The translations under genes and the position numbers were made by a program. Below, piece after piece: positions 1 to 7,963 of a DNA stretch of 64,000 nt. The DNA lies in assembly GCA_020637515.1 (NCBI GenBank), contig JACKKG010000001.1:2076501-2140500 (forward strand), given 5' to 3'. The DNA is from Rhodobacter sp. (GTDB taxonomy: Bacteria > Pseudomonadota > Alphaproteobacteria > Rhodobacterales > Rhodobacteraceae). The number at the start of each line of letters is the position of its first letter. Position 1 is the first letter of the stretch. The notes beneath the pieces are model-generated. The model ran no database searches and had not been told where the DNA came from. It was given only the letters and a program-made list of their open reading frames with translations.

Positions 1-816
1 GCGGGGAAGGGGACGAAATACCTGCCCGCCTATCACCAGGTCACGCCCGACGGGGTCTGGCCCCATTACGGCCTGACGCCCGATGAGGCCCGGACCGCCG
101 GCATGAACCCGCAGATGTTCAACAGCTTTCTCGACGGGACCAAATCCGCGATCGAGATGGCCGCGATCGCCAACGCCTGCGGGCTGGACGTGCCGGCAGA
201 CGGGCTGGCCTTTCCGCCTTGCGGGGTGGACGATCTGGCGCATGTGCTGCGTCCCCGCGCCGTGGGCGGGCACCTGGATCATGACGGCATGGTCGAGGTC
301 GTCAGTTCGCTCGAACGCGACGGGCGGCCGGTGTTCCGGGATCTGCGCTGGGGGGTCTATGTGGTGCTGAAGGCGCAGACCGACTATGCCGCCGGCTGTT
401 TTCGCCAATACGGCCTGCCGACCGATTCGACGGGGCAATACGCGGCGATGCACAAACCGTTCCATCTGATCGGGATGGAGCTGTCGATCAGCGTGCTGTC
501 CGCCGCGCTCAGGGGCGAGGCGACGGGCCACAGCCGCGCCTGGCAAGGCGACGCGGTCGCGGTGGCGAAACGCGCGCTCAAGGCCGGCGAGATGCTGGAT
601 GGCGAGGGCGGCTGGACGGTTTGGGGCCGCGCCTGCCCCGCCGCGCTGTCGGCCCGGCGCGCCAGCCTGCCGATCGGTCTGGCGCATCGCGTGCGGCTGA
701 AACGCGACGTGGCGCAGGGTGAAATTCTGGGCATGGCTGACGTCGATCTGGACGAAACGCAAACCGGTGTCCGGCTCAGACGCGAGATGCTTGCCGCCGC
801 TCTGGCGGGGCGATAA
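1..816 (+). CDS. SAF-domain NAD(P)-dependent oxidoreductase, homoserine dehydrogenase-like (5' end missing)
   Basis: The reading frame is open from the first base, so the gene starts upstream; 271 residues are visible and the N-terminal Rossmann part is missing. The sequence resembles the family of homoserine dehydrogenase-like oxidoreductases ending in a SAF domain, often mislabelled FlgA-like. The last 90 or so residues fit SAF, with an A-K-R-x-L-K-A-G-E-x-L-D-G-x-G-G stretch. The internal ATG at 103 is not the true start. It lies 156 bp before a polyamine-type ABC importer on the same strand, which may supply its substrate. The substrate itself is unknown. Confidence 0.7.
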   Translation, partial: AGKGTKYLPAYHQVTPDGVWPHYGLTPDEARTAGMNPQMFNSFLDGTKSAIEMAAIANACGLDVPADGLAFPPCGVDDLAHVLRPRAVGGHLDHDGMVEVVSSLERDGRPVFRDLRWGVYVVLKAQTDYAAGCFRQYGLPTDSTGQYAAMHKPFHLIGMELSISVLSAALRGEATGHSRAWQGDAVAVAKRALKAGEMLDGEGGWTVWGRACPAALSARRASLPIGLAHRVRLKRDVAQGEILGMADVDLDETQTGVRLRREMLAAALAGR

Positions 817-972
817 CGTCCGACTGTCTGCTCTCGACCCGGTGCGATCCGGGCCCATTATTGCGGGTGAAATCTGCCTTGTGATTTTGATCATGTTCTC
901 GCACAGTCTTGGCAAGGACCTTCAGAGTCCGCGCCCCAAACCCCGCAAGGGACCCAACGGAGAGTGATACGG

Positions 973-2064
973 ATGCCCAAACTGCTGACCACCACCGCGA
1001 TTGCCGCGCTCGCCGCCTCGGCCGGGTTTGCGCAGGCGCAGAACGTCGTGAACGTCTACAACTGGTCGGACTATATTGCCGAGGACACGTTGGCGAATTT
1101 CACCGCCACCACCGGGATCGAGACCAACTATGACGTCTACGATTCGAACGACACGCTCGAGGCGCGGATGCTGGCCGGCTCGTCGGGATTCGACGTGGTG
1201 GTGCCGACCGGCAACTATCTGCAACGCCAGATCGCCGCGGGCGTCTATCAGCCGCTGAACCGTGACCTGCTGCCCAACTGGGGCAACATGGACCCGCAAC
1301 TGATGCATCTGGCAGAGGCCTTCGATCCCGGCAACCAGTATGCGGTCATCTACATGTGGGGCACGACGGGCATCGGGTATAACGTCGATGCGGTGCACCA
1401 GCGCCTGGGCGACGACTATACGCCGCACAGCTGGGACATCGTGTTCAATCCCGAACTCGCCAGCCAGTTTGCCGATTGCGGCATCGCCATGCTGGACGAC
1501 CACACCGAGATCCTGCCCGCCGCCCTGCGCTATCTGGGCAAGGACCCGTTGTCCACCGATCCCGCCGACCTGGAAGCGGCGGTCGCGATGCTGGAGCAGG
1601 TGCGCCCCTTCGTGCGCTATTTCCACTCGTCGCAATATATCTCGGACCTGGCGAACGGCGAAGTCTGCCTGGCCATTGGTTGGTCGGGCGATGTGTTGCA
1701 GGCGGCGGCGCGCGCCGACGAGGCCGGTAACGGCGTGCAGGTCGGTTATGCGATCCCCGACGAGGGCGCGAATCTGTGGTTCGACATGATGGCGATCCCC
1801 GCCGATGCGCCGCACCCCGAGCAGGCGCACGCCTTCATCAATTACATGATGGATGCCCAGGTCGCGGCGAACAACACGAACTATGTGCAATACGCCAACG
1901 CCAACGCCGCCTCGACGGCCCTGATCGACGCCGAGGTGCTGGACAATCCGGCGATCTACCCCTCGGCCTCGGCCCGCGCCAATTTCTGGACGCTGCAACC
2001 GCACGACAGCCGCACCGACCGCCTGGTGACGCGGCTGTGGACGCGCCTGCGCACTGGCCAGTAA
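973..2064 (+). CDS. PotF/PotD-like periplasmic substrate-binding protein of an ABC importer
   Basis: A 363-residue extracytoplasmic solute-binding protein of the spermidine/putrescine type. Residues 1-22 form a signal peptide with an A-Q-A cleavage site; the mature protein opens with the family's VVNVYNWSDYI stretch. It would capture a polyamine or similar amine in the periplasm and hand it to the permeases encoded downstream. A GTG at 964 is in frame, but ATG 973 is preferred because GGAGAG lies about eight bases before it. First gene of a four-gene importer operon. The ligand cannot be read from sequence; the neighbouring oxidoreductase hints at something other than plain putrescine. Confidence 0.88.
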   Translation: MPKLLTTTAIAALAASAGFAQAQNVVNVYNWSDYIAEDTLANFTATTGIETNYDVYDSNDTLEARMLAGSSGFDVVVPTGNYLQRQIAAGVYQPLNRDLLPNWGNMDPQLMHLAEAFDPGNQYAVIYMWGTTGIGYNVDAVHQRLGDDYTPHSWDIVFNPELASQFADCGIAMLDDHTEILPAALRYLGKDPLSTDPADLEAAVAMLEQVRPFVRYFHSSQYISDLANGEVCLAIGWSGDVLQAAARADEAGNGVQVGYAIPDEGANLWFDMMAIPADAPHPEQAHAFINYMMDAQVAANNTNYVQYANANAASTALIDAEVLDNPAIYPSASARANFWTLQPHDSRTDRLVTRLWTRLRTGQ

Positions 2065-2124
2065 TCTGATCCCCGCCCGCGTTCCGGCGCGGGCGGGGTG
2101 TCTCACCCCGGCGGAGGCCCTTTG

Positions 2125-3261
2125 ATGCCCAGCAACCCGTCCATTGCCGCGAACACCCGCCCCTGGCGCGATCCTGACGCCAAGCCCTTCATCTCGATCC
2201 GGAACATCACCAAGCGGTTCGGCAATTTCACCGCCGTGAACGACGTCTCGCTGGATATCTACCGGGGCGAGCTGTTCTGCCTGCTGGGGGGGTCGGGCTG
2301 CGGCAAGTCCACCTTGCTGCGGATGCTGGCCGGGTTCGAGACCCCGACCGAGGGCCAGATCCTGATCGACGGACAGGACATGGCCGGCGTGCCCGCCGAC
2401 AAGCGGCCCACGAACATGATGTTCCAGTCCTATGCGCTGTTTCCGCACATGAGCGTGGAAAAGAACGTCGCCTACGGCCTGCTGCGCGAGGGCAAGTCCA
2501 AGGCCGAGGCCTACGCCCGCGTGGCCGAGATGCTGGCGCTGGTGAAGCTGGAGAAATTCGCAAAGCGCAAGCCGCACCAACTGTCCGGCGGGCAGCGCCA
2601 GCGGGTGGCTCTGGCGCGCTCGCTCATCAAGCAACCCAAGCTCTTGCTGCTCGACGAACCGCTGGGTGCGCTGGACAAGAAACTGCGCGAGGAAACCCAG
2701 TTCGAGCTGGTCAACATCCAGGAAACGCTGGGCGTGACCTTCATCGTCGTGACCCATGACCAGGACGAGGCGATGACCCTCGCCACCCGCATCGGCGTCA
2801 TGACCGAGGGCGTCATCGCCCAGATCGGCGAGCCGCGCGAGATCTACGAGACGCCGAATTCGCGCTTCGTCGCGGATTTCATCGGCTCGGTCAATTTGTT
2901 CGAGGGGCAGGTCGGTCCTGCCGCGCCCGATCTCATGCATGTCGAAACGGTGGATCTGGGTCCTGTCGTGGTGCCGCCGCGCGCCGGTCTGAAACAGGGC
3001 CAGACCGTCTGGCTGGCGATGCGGCCCGAACGCGTCTGGCTGACGCGCGAAAGGCCGGCCGACGCCGTCAATTCCGTGCGCGGCGAGGTGCGTGACATGG
3101 GCTATGTCGGGCACATGTCCTCGTATGTGGTGCGGCTGGATAATGGCCGGCTGGTGCGCGTGACGCAGGCCAACGAGGGGCGACGCGACAACCCCATCAC
3201 CTGGGACGAGCAGGTCTCGGTCAGTTTCGAGCCCGCGGATTTCCGGGTGCTGACCGAATGA
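2125..3261 (+). CDS. PotA/PotG-like ABC transporter ATP-binding protein
   Basis: A 378-residue ATPase energising the importer. Walker A (GGSGCGKST) is at about 55-63, the LSGGQ signature at 153-157 and Walker B (LLLLDEP) at 173-179, followed by the switch histidine in VVTHD. Residues from about 290 onward form the TOBE-type C-terminal domain usual for PotA/PotG. ATG 2125 is chosen over an in-frame GTG at 2098 because GGAGG precedes it at proper distance. It overlaps the first permease by four bases (ATGA), which indicates translational coupling. Confidence 0.93.
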   Translation: MPSNPSIAANTRPWRDPDAKPFISIRNITKRFGNFTAVNDVSLDIYRGELFCLLGGSGCGKSTLLRMLAGFETPTEGQILIDGQDMAGVPADKRPTNMMFQSYALFPHMSVEKNVAYGLLREGKSKAEAYARVAEMLALVKLEKFAKRKPHQLSGGQRQRVALARSLIKQPKLLLLDEPLGALDKKLREETQFELVNIQETLGVTFIVVTHDQDEAMTLATRIGVMTEGVIAQIGEPREIYETPNSRFVADFIGSVNLFEGQVGPAAPDLMHVETVDLGPVVVPPRAGLKQGQTVWLAMRPERVWLTRERPADAVNSVRGEVRDMGYVGHMSSYVVRLDNGRLVRVTQANEGRRDNPITWDEQVSVSFEPADFRVLTE

Positions 3262-4355
3262 GCCGGTCCGCCCCCATCGAACCCCCGCCCGTCGCGGCCG
3301 CGACCAGCGCCTGGCCGCTGGTGCGCCGCGTGGCGCTGGGGCTGTGCGCGGTCTTCTGGGGGGCCTGGGCGCTGGGGCTGCTGCCCGGGATCGACGGCGT
3401 GCGCGGCAACCTGGTCGCGTTGACGGTGGTTCTTGGCGGGTTCCTGCTGGCCGACGAGGTAACCCAAGACCTGGCGCTGCCGCGCCGCTGGCTGGTGATC
3501 GCCGTGCCGCTGGTATGGTTCGTGCTGTTCTTCCTGATCCCCTTCGTGGTGCTGGGGCGCATCTCGCTGTCCGAGACGATCATCGCGCGGCCGCCCTATA
3601 CGCCACTGTGGGATCGCGCGCCGGATGGATCGCTTGAGATCCTGGCGGGGTTCCAGAACTACAGCTGGATTCTGGGAGACGCGCTTTATCGCAACGCCTA
3701 TCTGTCGTCGATCAAGATCGCCGCGATCTCGACGGTGCTGGCGTTGCTGGTGGGCTATCCGATCGCCTATTACATCGCCCGCTCGCCCGAACCGCGCCGC
3801 TCGGTGCTGCTGCTGCTGGTGATCCTGCCGTTCTGGACCTCGTTCCTGCTGCGGGTCTATGCGTGGATCGGGTTCCTCAGGGGCAACGGGGTCATCAACA
3901 ACGTGCTGCTGTCGCTGGGCCTCATCGACGAGCCGCTGGTGATGATGCAGACCGATTTCGCGGTCTATGTGGGCATCGTCTATGCCTATCTGCCGTTCAT
4001 GATCCTGCCGCTCTATGCGACGCTGGTCAAACTGGACGACGCGCTGCTCGAGGCTGCCAGCGACCTCGGCGCCTCGCCGGCGGTGACCTTTTTCACCGTG
4101 ACCCTGCCGCTGTCGTTCCCGGGGGTCGTCGCGGGTTCGATGCTGGTCTTCATTCCGGCGATCGGGGAATACGTCATCCCGGCGCTGCTGGGCGGTCCCG
4201 ACACGCTGATGATCGGACGGGTGATGTGGGACGAGTTCTTCTCGTCGCGCGACTGGCCGGTCGCGTCGGCGGTGGCCATCGTCATGCTGATCCTGGTGGT
4301 GATCCCGATCATGTGGCTGCAATCGGTGCAGAACCGGCAAGAGGAGCAGGGCTGA
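3258..4355 (+). CDS. PotB/PotH-like ABC transporter permease with extended N terminus
   Basis: A 365-residue inner-membrane permease. The canonical permease core starts near residue 75, and the EAA loop that docks on the ATPase lies at about 265-290 (EAASDLGASP...). The first 75 residues add one or two extra hydrophobic segments (around 22-45 and 50-66) that PotB/PotH proteins of about 290 residues lack. It starts inside the stop of the ATPase gene and ends one base into the start of the second permease. Together the two permeases form the channel. Confidence 0.92.
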   Translation: MSRSAPIEPPPVAAATSAWPLVRRVALGLCAVFWGAWALGLLPGIDGVRGNLVALTVVLGGFLLADEVTQDLALPRRWLVIAVPLVWFVLFFLIPFVVLGRISLSETIIARPPYTPLWDRAPDGSLEILAGFQNYSWILGDALYRNAYLSSIKIAAISTVLALLVGYPIAYYIARSPEPRRSVLLLLVILPFWTSFLLRVYAWIGFLRGNGVINNVLLSLGLIDEPLVMMQTDFAVYVGIVYAYLPFMILPLYATLVKLDDALLEAASDLGASPAVTFFTVTLPLSFPGVVAGSMLVFIPAIGEYVIPALLGGPDTLMIGRVMWDEFFSSRDWPVASAVAIVMLILVVIPIMWLQSVQNRQEEQG

Positions 4356-5158
4356 TGAAACGCGGATGGTTCCTGCCCATCGTCACCGTTCTGGGCTTTG
4401 CCTTTCTCTACGCGCCGATCGTGTCCCTGGTGGTGTTCTCGTTCAACGAAAGCCGGTTGGTGACGGTCTGGGGCGGGTTCTCGACGCAGTGGTATGGCGC
4501 ATTGCTGGACGACGGGCAGATGCTGGCGGCAGCCTGGGTCAGCCTCAAGGTCGGCACGATCAGCGCCACGCTGGCGACGGTGCTTGGAACGCTCGCCGCC
4601 TTTGTGCTGACCCGGTTCGAGGTGTTTCGCGGCAAGCTGTTGCTGACCGGTATGATCACCGCGCCCCTGGTCATGCCCGAGGTCATCACCGGCCTGTCGT
4701 TGCTGTTGCTCTTTGTGTCGATGGAGATGGTGCTGGGCTGGCCGGCGGGGCGCGGGCTGACCACCGTGGTCATCGCCCACGCGACCTTTTGCGCGGCCTA
4801 TGTCGCGGTGATCGCGCAATCGCGCCTGCGGGACATGGACGAGAGCCTGGAGGAAGCCGCGCGAGACCTTGGCGCGGGTCCGGTGCGGGTGTTTTTCGAC
4901 ATTACCCTGCCGGTGATCGCGCCGGCCCTGGTGTCGGGGTGGCTTCTGGCTTTCACGTTGTCGCTGGACGACCTGGTGGTGGCGAGCTTTGTGTCGGGGC
5001 CGGGGGCCTCGACGCTGCCGATGGTCATCTTCTCCAAGGTGCGATTGGGGGTCAGCCCGGACGTGAACGCGCTGGCGACGATCATCATCGGGATCGTGGC
5101 GGTGGCGGTGACGATCGCGGGCTTCCTGTTGCGACGTCAGGCGAGGGCGGCCCGGTAG
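4355..5158 (+). CDS. PotC/PotI-like ABC transporter permease
   Basis: A 267-residue inner-membrane permease, second half of the channel, with about six hydrophobic segments and an EAA loop around residues 167-190 (EEAARDLGAGP). The ATG shares its A with the TGA of the preceding permease (TGATG), so translation is coupled. Last gene of the importer operon; a GC-rich repeat and a terminator hairpin follow. Confidence 0.93.
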   Translation: MKRGWFLPIVTVLGFAFLYAPIVSLVVFSFNESRLVTVWGGFSTQWYGALLDDGQMLAAAWVSLKVGTISATLATVLGTLAAFVLTRFEVFRGKLLLTGMITAPLVMPEVITGLSLLLLFVSMEMVLGWPAGRGLTTVVIAHATFCAAYVAVIAQSRLRDMDESLEEAARDLGAGPVRVFFDITLPVIAPALVSGWLLAFTLSLDDLVVASFVSGPGASTLPMVIFSKVRLGVSPDVNALATIIIGIVAVAVTIAGFLLRRQARAAR

Positions 5159-5160
5159 CG

Positions 5161-5248
5161 GCGGGGGGCTGCCGCCCCCCGCACCCCCCGCTTCAAGGGG
5201 GGCACGCCCCCCTTGAAAATCCCCGTGCGTATTTTCGACAAGATGATG
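5161..5248 (-). repeat. 3'-end modular repeat, copy A (after the PotC-like gene)
   Basis: It starts two bases behind the permease stop. Hairpin 1 pairs 5161-5168 (GCGGGGGG) with 5175-5182. Hairpin 2 pairs 5192-5202 (TTCAAGGGGGG) with 5207-5217, a perfect 11-bp stem. The conserved core at 5227-5248 reads CATCTTGTCGAAAATACGC on the minus strand. The same architecture recurs at 13.5 and 41.2 kb and, with a variant core, at 5.3 and 50.1 kb. Confidence 0.75.
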
Positions 5249-5280
5249 GGGCGCGGTTTACCGCTTGTTAACCTTGGCCT

Positions 5281-5345
5281 TCTTTGTGCTTCAAATATCC
5301 TGGGGGTGAATTCGCGGCACGCGAAGAGGGGGCAAGGCCCCCTTT
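5281..5345 (+). repeat. 3'-end modular repeat, copy E (after mbfA)
   Basis: The core at 5281-5300 (TCTTTGTGCTTCAAATATCC) matches the core of copy D at 50.1 kb in 17 of 20 positions. It is followed by hairpin TTCGCG/CGCGAA (5311-5325) and hairpin AGGGGGC/GCCCCCT (5327-5343). The hairpin end abuts the mbfA stop. Copies A and E therefore sit back to back between two convergent genes, hairpins outward and cores inward. Confidence 0.7.
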
Positions 5346-5351
5346 CTGTTT
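5327..5351 (+). terminator. Rho-independent terminator of the importer operon
   Basis: A seven-base-pair stem AGGGGGC/GCCCCCT with an AAG loop is followed by the T-rich tail TTTCTGTTT. It lies about 170 bases after the last permease gene and runs into the mbfA stop codon. It is also the outer hairpin of repeat copy E. Confidence 0.6.
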
Positions 5352-6328
5352 CAGCCGCCGCCGATGATCGCACCCGCCGCGAACACCAGCGCGCCGCCCA
5401 GCACCACCTGCAGCGTGGCGCGCAGGAAGGGTGTGTCCATGAACTTGTTCTGGATCCAGGCGATGGCCCAGAGTTCGATGAAGACGACGATCATCGCGAT
5501 CCCGGTCGCGGTCCAGAAATGCGGGATGAGATACGGTAGCGCGTGGCCAAGGCCACCGACCGCCGTCATCACCCCGGCCGCGATCCCGCGTTTGAGGGGC
5601 GAGCCCCGGCCGGACAGCTGGCCGTCGTCCGAGGCGGCCTCGGTGAAGCCCATCGAGATGCCGGCACCGACCGACGCGGCCAGGCCGACCAGGAAGGTGG
5701 TGTGCGTGTTCTCGGTTGCAAAGGCGGTGGCGAAGATCGGTGCAAGGGTCGAGACCGAGCCATCCATCAGCCCGGCCAGTCCCGGCTGGACCCAGGTCAG
5801 CAGGAACTGGCGTTTCGCCGCATCATCCTCGGCGGTGCGGGCGTCGTCGCCAAGGTGCTGGTCCTCGAGCCGTTGGGCCGAGTTTTCGTGCGCGGCCTCG
5901 GCCGCGGCGAGGTCGCCCAGCAGTTTGCGGGTGGCCGCGTCGGTGGTGCGCTGGGCGGCGACCTCGTAGAAGCTGGCGGCCTGGCGTTCCATCGCCTCGG
6001 CCTCGCCGCGGATCTGGTCCAGCGTCATGGTCTGTAGCAGCCAGACGGGTTTGCGCGCGTAGAACCCGGCCACATGTTCGCGCCGCAACAGCGGGATCAC
6101 CTCGCCAAAGCGTTTGCGGTGGATGTCGATCAGGCGTTGGCGGTGGCGGTCCTCTTCCTCGGCCATGCCGTCGAAGACGGCGGCCGAGGCGGGGTAGTCG
6201 GCGCGCAGGCGCTCGGCATAGGTGCGGTAGATGCGCGCGTCGTCTTCTTCCGAGGAAATGGCGAGCGCGAGGATTTCCTGTTCGCTGAGGTCGCGAAAGC
6301 GGCGGCGGTTGCCAGAGCCTGGGATCAT
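5351..6328 (-). CDS. mbfA: MbfA, membrane-bound ferritin / iron exporter (erythrin-VIT1 family)
   Basis: A 325-residue two-domain protein. Residues 1-165 are a ferritin-like (rubrerythrin) four-helix domain with acidic and ExxH metal ligands (EEDDARIY, EEDRHR, AEAAHE). Residues about 180-325 are a VIT1/CCC1-type membrane domain with several helices. In Agrobacterium and Bradyrhizobium this family exports iron from the cytoplasm and is controlled by Irr; an irr gene lies 4 kb away. AGGAGAGAGG precedes the ATG. It is convergent with the importer operon and separated from it by two repeat copies. Confidence 0.9.
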   Translation of the reverse strand: MIPGSGNRRRFRDLSEQEILALAISSEEDDARIYRTYAERLRADYPASAAVFDGMAEEEDRHRQRLIDIHRKRFGEVIPLLRREHVAGFYARKPVWLLQTMTLDQIRGEAEAMERQAASFYEVAAQRTTDAATRKLLGDLAAAEAAHENSAQRLEDQHLGDDARTAEDDAAKRQFLLTWVQPGLAGLMDGSVSTLAPIFATAFATENTHTTFLVGLAASVGAGISMGFTEAASDDGQLSGRGSPLKRGIAAGVMTAVGGLGHALPYLIPHFWTATGIAMIVVFIELWAIAWIQNKFMDTPFLRATLQVVLGGALVFAAGAIIGGG

Positions 6329-6402
6329 GGGCCTCTCTCCTGGGTTTTGGCCAGTCTAGGCATGGGGTTGGCGGGTGCAAGGGGGCGGGGCGACGCGGGT
6401 CT

Positions 6403-7173
6403 TCAGCTTGCCGTCAGGGTGTGTCCGGACCAGCGGTCCCAGGGCATTTGCCCGCGCCAGCGCCAGAGCGGCCAGACGTAATAGCCCAACAGCAGCGCGA
6501 CCGTGGCCGCGACCGCGCCCACCACCGCGGCAAAGGGCCACAGCAGCACCGGAACCGGGTTCAGCGCCGAGGCCAGCGCCAGCAGGGTCAGGGGCCCCAG
6601 CCGCAGCACCTCGCGGCGGATCGGGTGGCCCGGGCCGGTCAGCCTGAGGCCCAGCAGCGCCATGCCGGCGCTGCGGCTTGCGCGCGCGGTCAACCCGGCG
6701 CCGAGCGCGCCCATCACCACGAACACGATCGCCGCCGACAGGTCGGGGACGCGGCGGGGGCGCAGCGCAGGGTCCACCGGCACGCGCACCATCCGGGTCA
6801 GGCGCCGCGCGGTGTCGGCGTCGGTGTGGCTGTAGACGGCAACGATCTCGCGCCCGTTGGGCAGGCCGTAGAGGCGACTTTCGCACAGGCGCAGCACGGT
6901 GAACTGGGCGGTCTCGGGGTGGTCGAGCACCCCGTCGGGCGGCTGCGCCAGATCGTTGCAGGTGACGGTGCGCAGATGCAGCAGCGGTTGTGGCAGGCGC
7001 AGGCCCTGGTCGACAAAGGGCAGGGTGGCCAGCCCCACCAGGATCACCGCCAGCGTATGGTCGAGGGCAAAGGCCAACAGGCGGCGCACCAGAAAGCGCG
7101 GCGGCAGGGGCGCGGTGCCGGCGGGCGGCGCGGCCGGGGGCGTCGCCGCGCGCTGCCCCCGGCCCGCTGTCAC
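6403..7173 (-). CDS. RDD family membrane protein
   Basis: A 256-residue inner-membrane protein of the RDD family, function unknown. The N-terminal RRLLAFALDH helix and the closing DRWSG motif are typical; between them are hydrophobic segments and a non-membrane stretch of about 70 residues. The preferred start is the GTG whose last two bases form the TG of the fabI TGA (GTGA overlap), so it is probably translated by coupling to fabI. No ATG fits better. It is the promoter-distal gene of the fabA-side cluster, with no visible link to fatty acid synthesis. Confidence 0.75.
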   Translation of the reverse strand: MTAGRGQRAATPPAAPPAGTAPLPPRFLVRRLLAFALDHTLAVILVGLATLPFVDQGLRLPQPLLHLRTVTCNDLAQPPDGVLDHPETAQFTVLRLCESRLYGLPNGREIVAVYSHTDADTARRLTRMVRVPVDPALRPRRVPDLSAAIVFVVMGALGAGLTARASRSAGMALLGLRLTGPGHPIRREVLRLGPLTLLALASALNPVPVLLWPFAAVVGAVAATVALLLGYYVWPLWRWRGQMPWDRWSGHTLTAS

Positions 7174-7958
7174 AGGTTGTCGGGCTGGGGCATCCCCAGC
7201 ACGTGATAGCCGGAATCGACCATGAGGATGTCGCCGGTGGTGCAGGCGCCATAGCCCGAGCACAGGAACACCGCCGCCCCGCCGACGCTTTCCAGCGTCG
7301 CGTTGTGGCGCAGGGGCGCATTCGCCTCGGTATGGCGGAAGGTCTTGCGCGCGCCGCCGATGGCCGCCCCTGCCAGCGTCTTCATCGGCCCCGGCGAGAT
7401 TGCGTTCACGCGGATCGCCTGCGGTCCCAGATCGTTCGCCAGATACCGCACCGAGGCTTCGAGCGCGGCCTTGGCCACGCCCATGACGTTGTAATAGGGC
7501 GTCACCCGGTTCGAGCCGCCATAGGTCAGCGTAACGATCGATCCGCCGTCGGGCATCAGTTCGGCCGCGCGGCGCGACACGTCGATCAGCGAGAAACACG
7601 AGATGTCGAGCGAGTGCTTGAAATTCCCGCGCGACGTGTTGATGAACCGGCCGGTCAATTCGGTCTTGTCCGAATAGGCGATGGCGTGGATCAGGAAATC
7701 GATGGTGCCCCAGTGGTCCTGGATCCGGGCAAAGGCCGCATCGAGCGAGGCGTCGTCGGTGACATCGACATCGACCAGGAAATCCGACCCGACCGAGGCC
7801 GCCAGCGGTTCGACGCGCTTGCCAAAGGCCTCGCCCTGATAGCTGAAGGCCAGGTCCGCGCCCTCGGCCGCCAGCGCGCTGGCGATCCCCCAGGCGATGG
7901 AGCGTTCATTCGCCACGCCCATCACCAGCCCGCGCTTGCCCTTCATCAGATCGGCCAT
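7170..7958 (-). CDS. fabI: FabI, enoyl-ACP reductase (NADH)
   Basis: A 262-residue short-chain-dehydrogenase-type enoyl-ACP reductase performing the last step of each fatty-acid elongation cycle. The catalytic Y-x6-K is Tyr156/Lys163 (YNVMGVAK), and the N-terminal GVANERSIAWG is the FabI cofactor loop. ATG 7958 is chosen over a GTG at 7967 that overlaps the fabB stop, because AGGGAG lies eight bases before the ATG but directly against the GTG. Third gene of fabA-fabB-fabI on this strand. Confidence 0.95.
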   Translation of the reverse strand: MADLMKGKRGLVMGVANERSIAWGIASALAAEGADLAFSYQGEAFGKRVEPLAASVGSDFLVDVDVTDDASLDAAFARIQDHWGTIDFLIHAIAYSDKTELTGRFINTSRGNFKHSLDISCFSLIDVSRRAAELMPDGGSIVTLTYGGSNRVTPYYNVMGVAKAALEASVRYLANDLGPQAIRVNAISPGPMKTLAGAAIGGARKTFRHTEANAPLRHNATLESVGGAAVFLCSGYGACTTGDILMVDSGYHVLGMPQPDNL

Positions 7959-7963
7959 GGCCG

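Noticed and set aside
922..3114. Open minus-strand frame of about 730 codons opposite the importer genes
   Set aside because: Composition is typical of an antisense shadow in GC-rich DNA (His/Gln/Arg-rich), and the plus strand holds clear solute-binding protein and ATPase genes.
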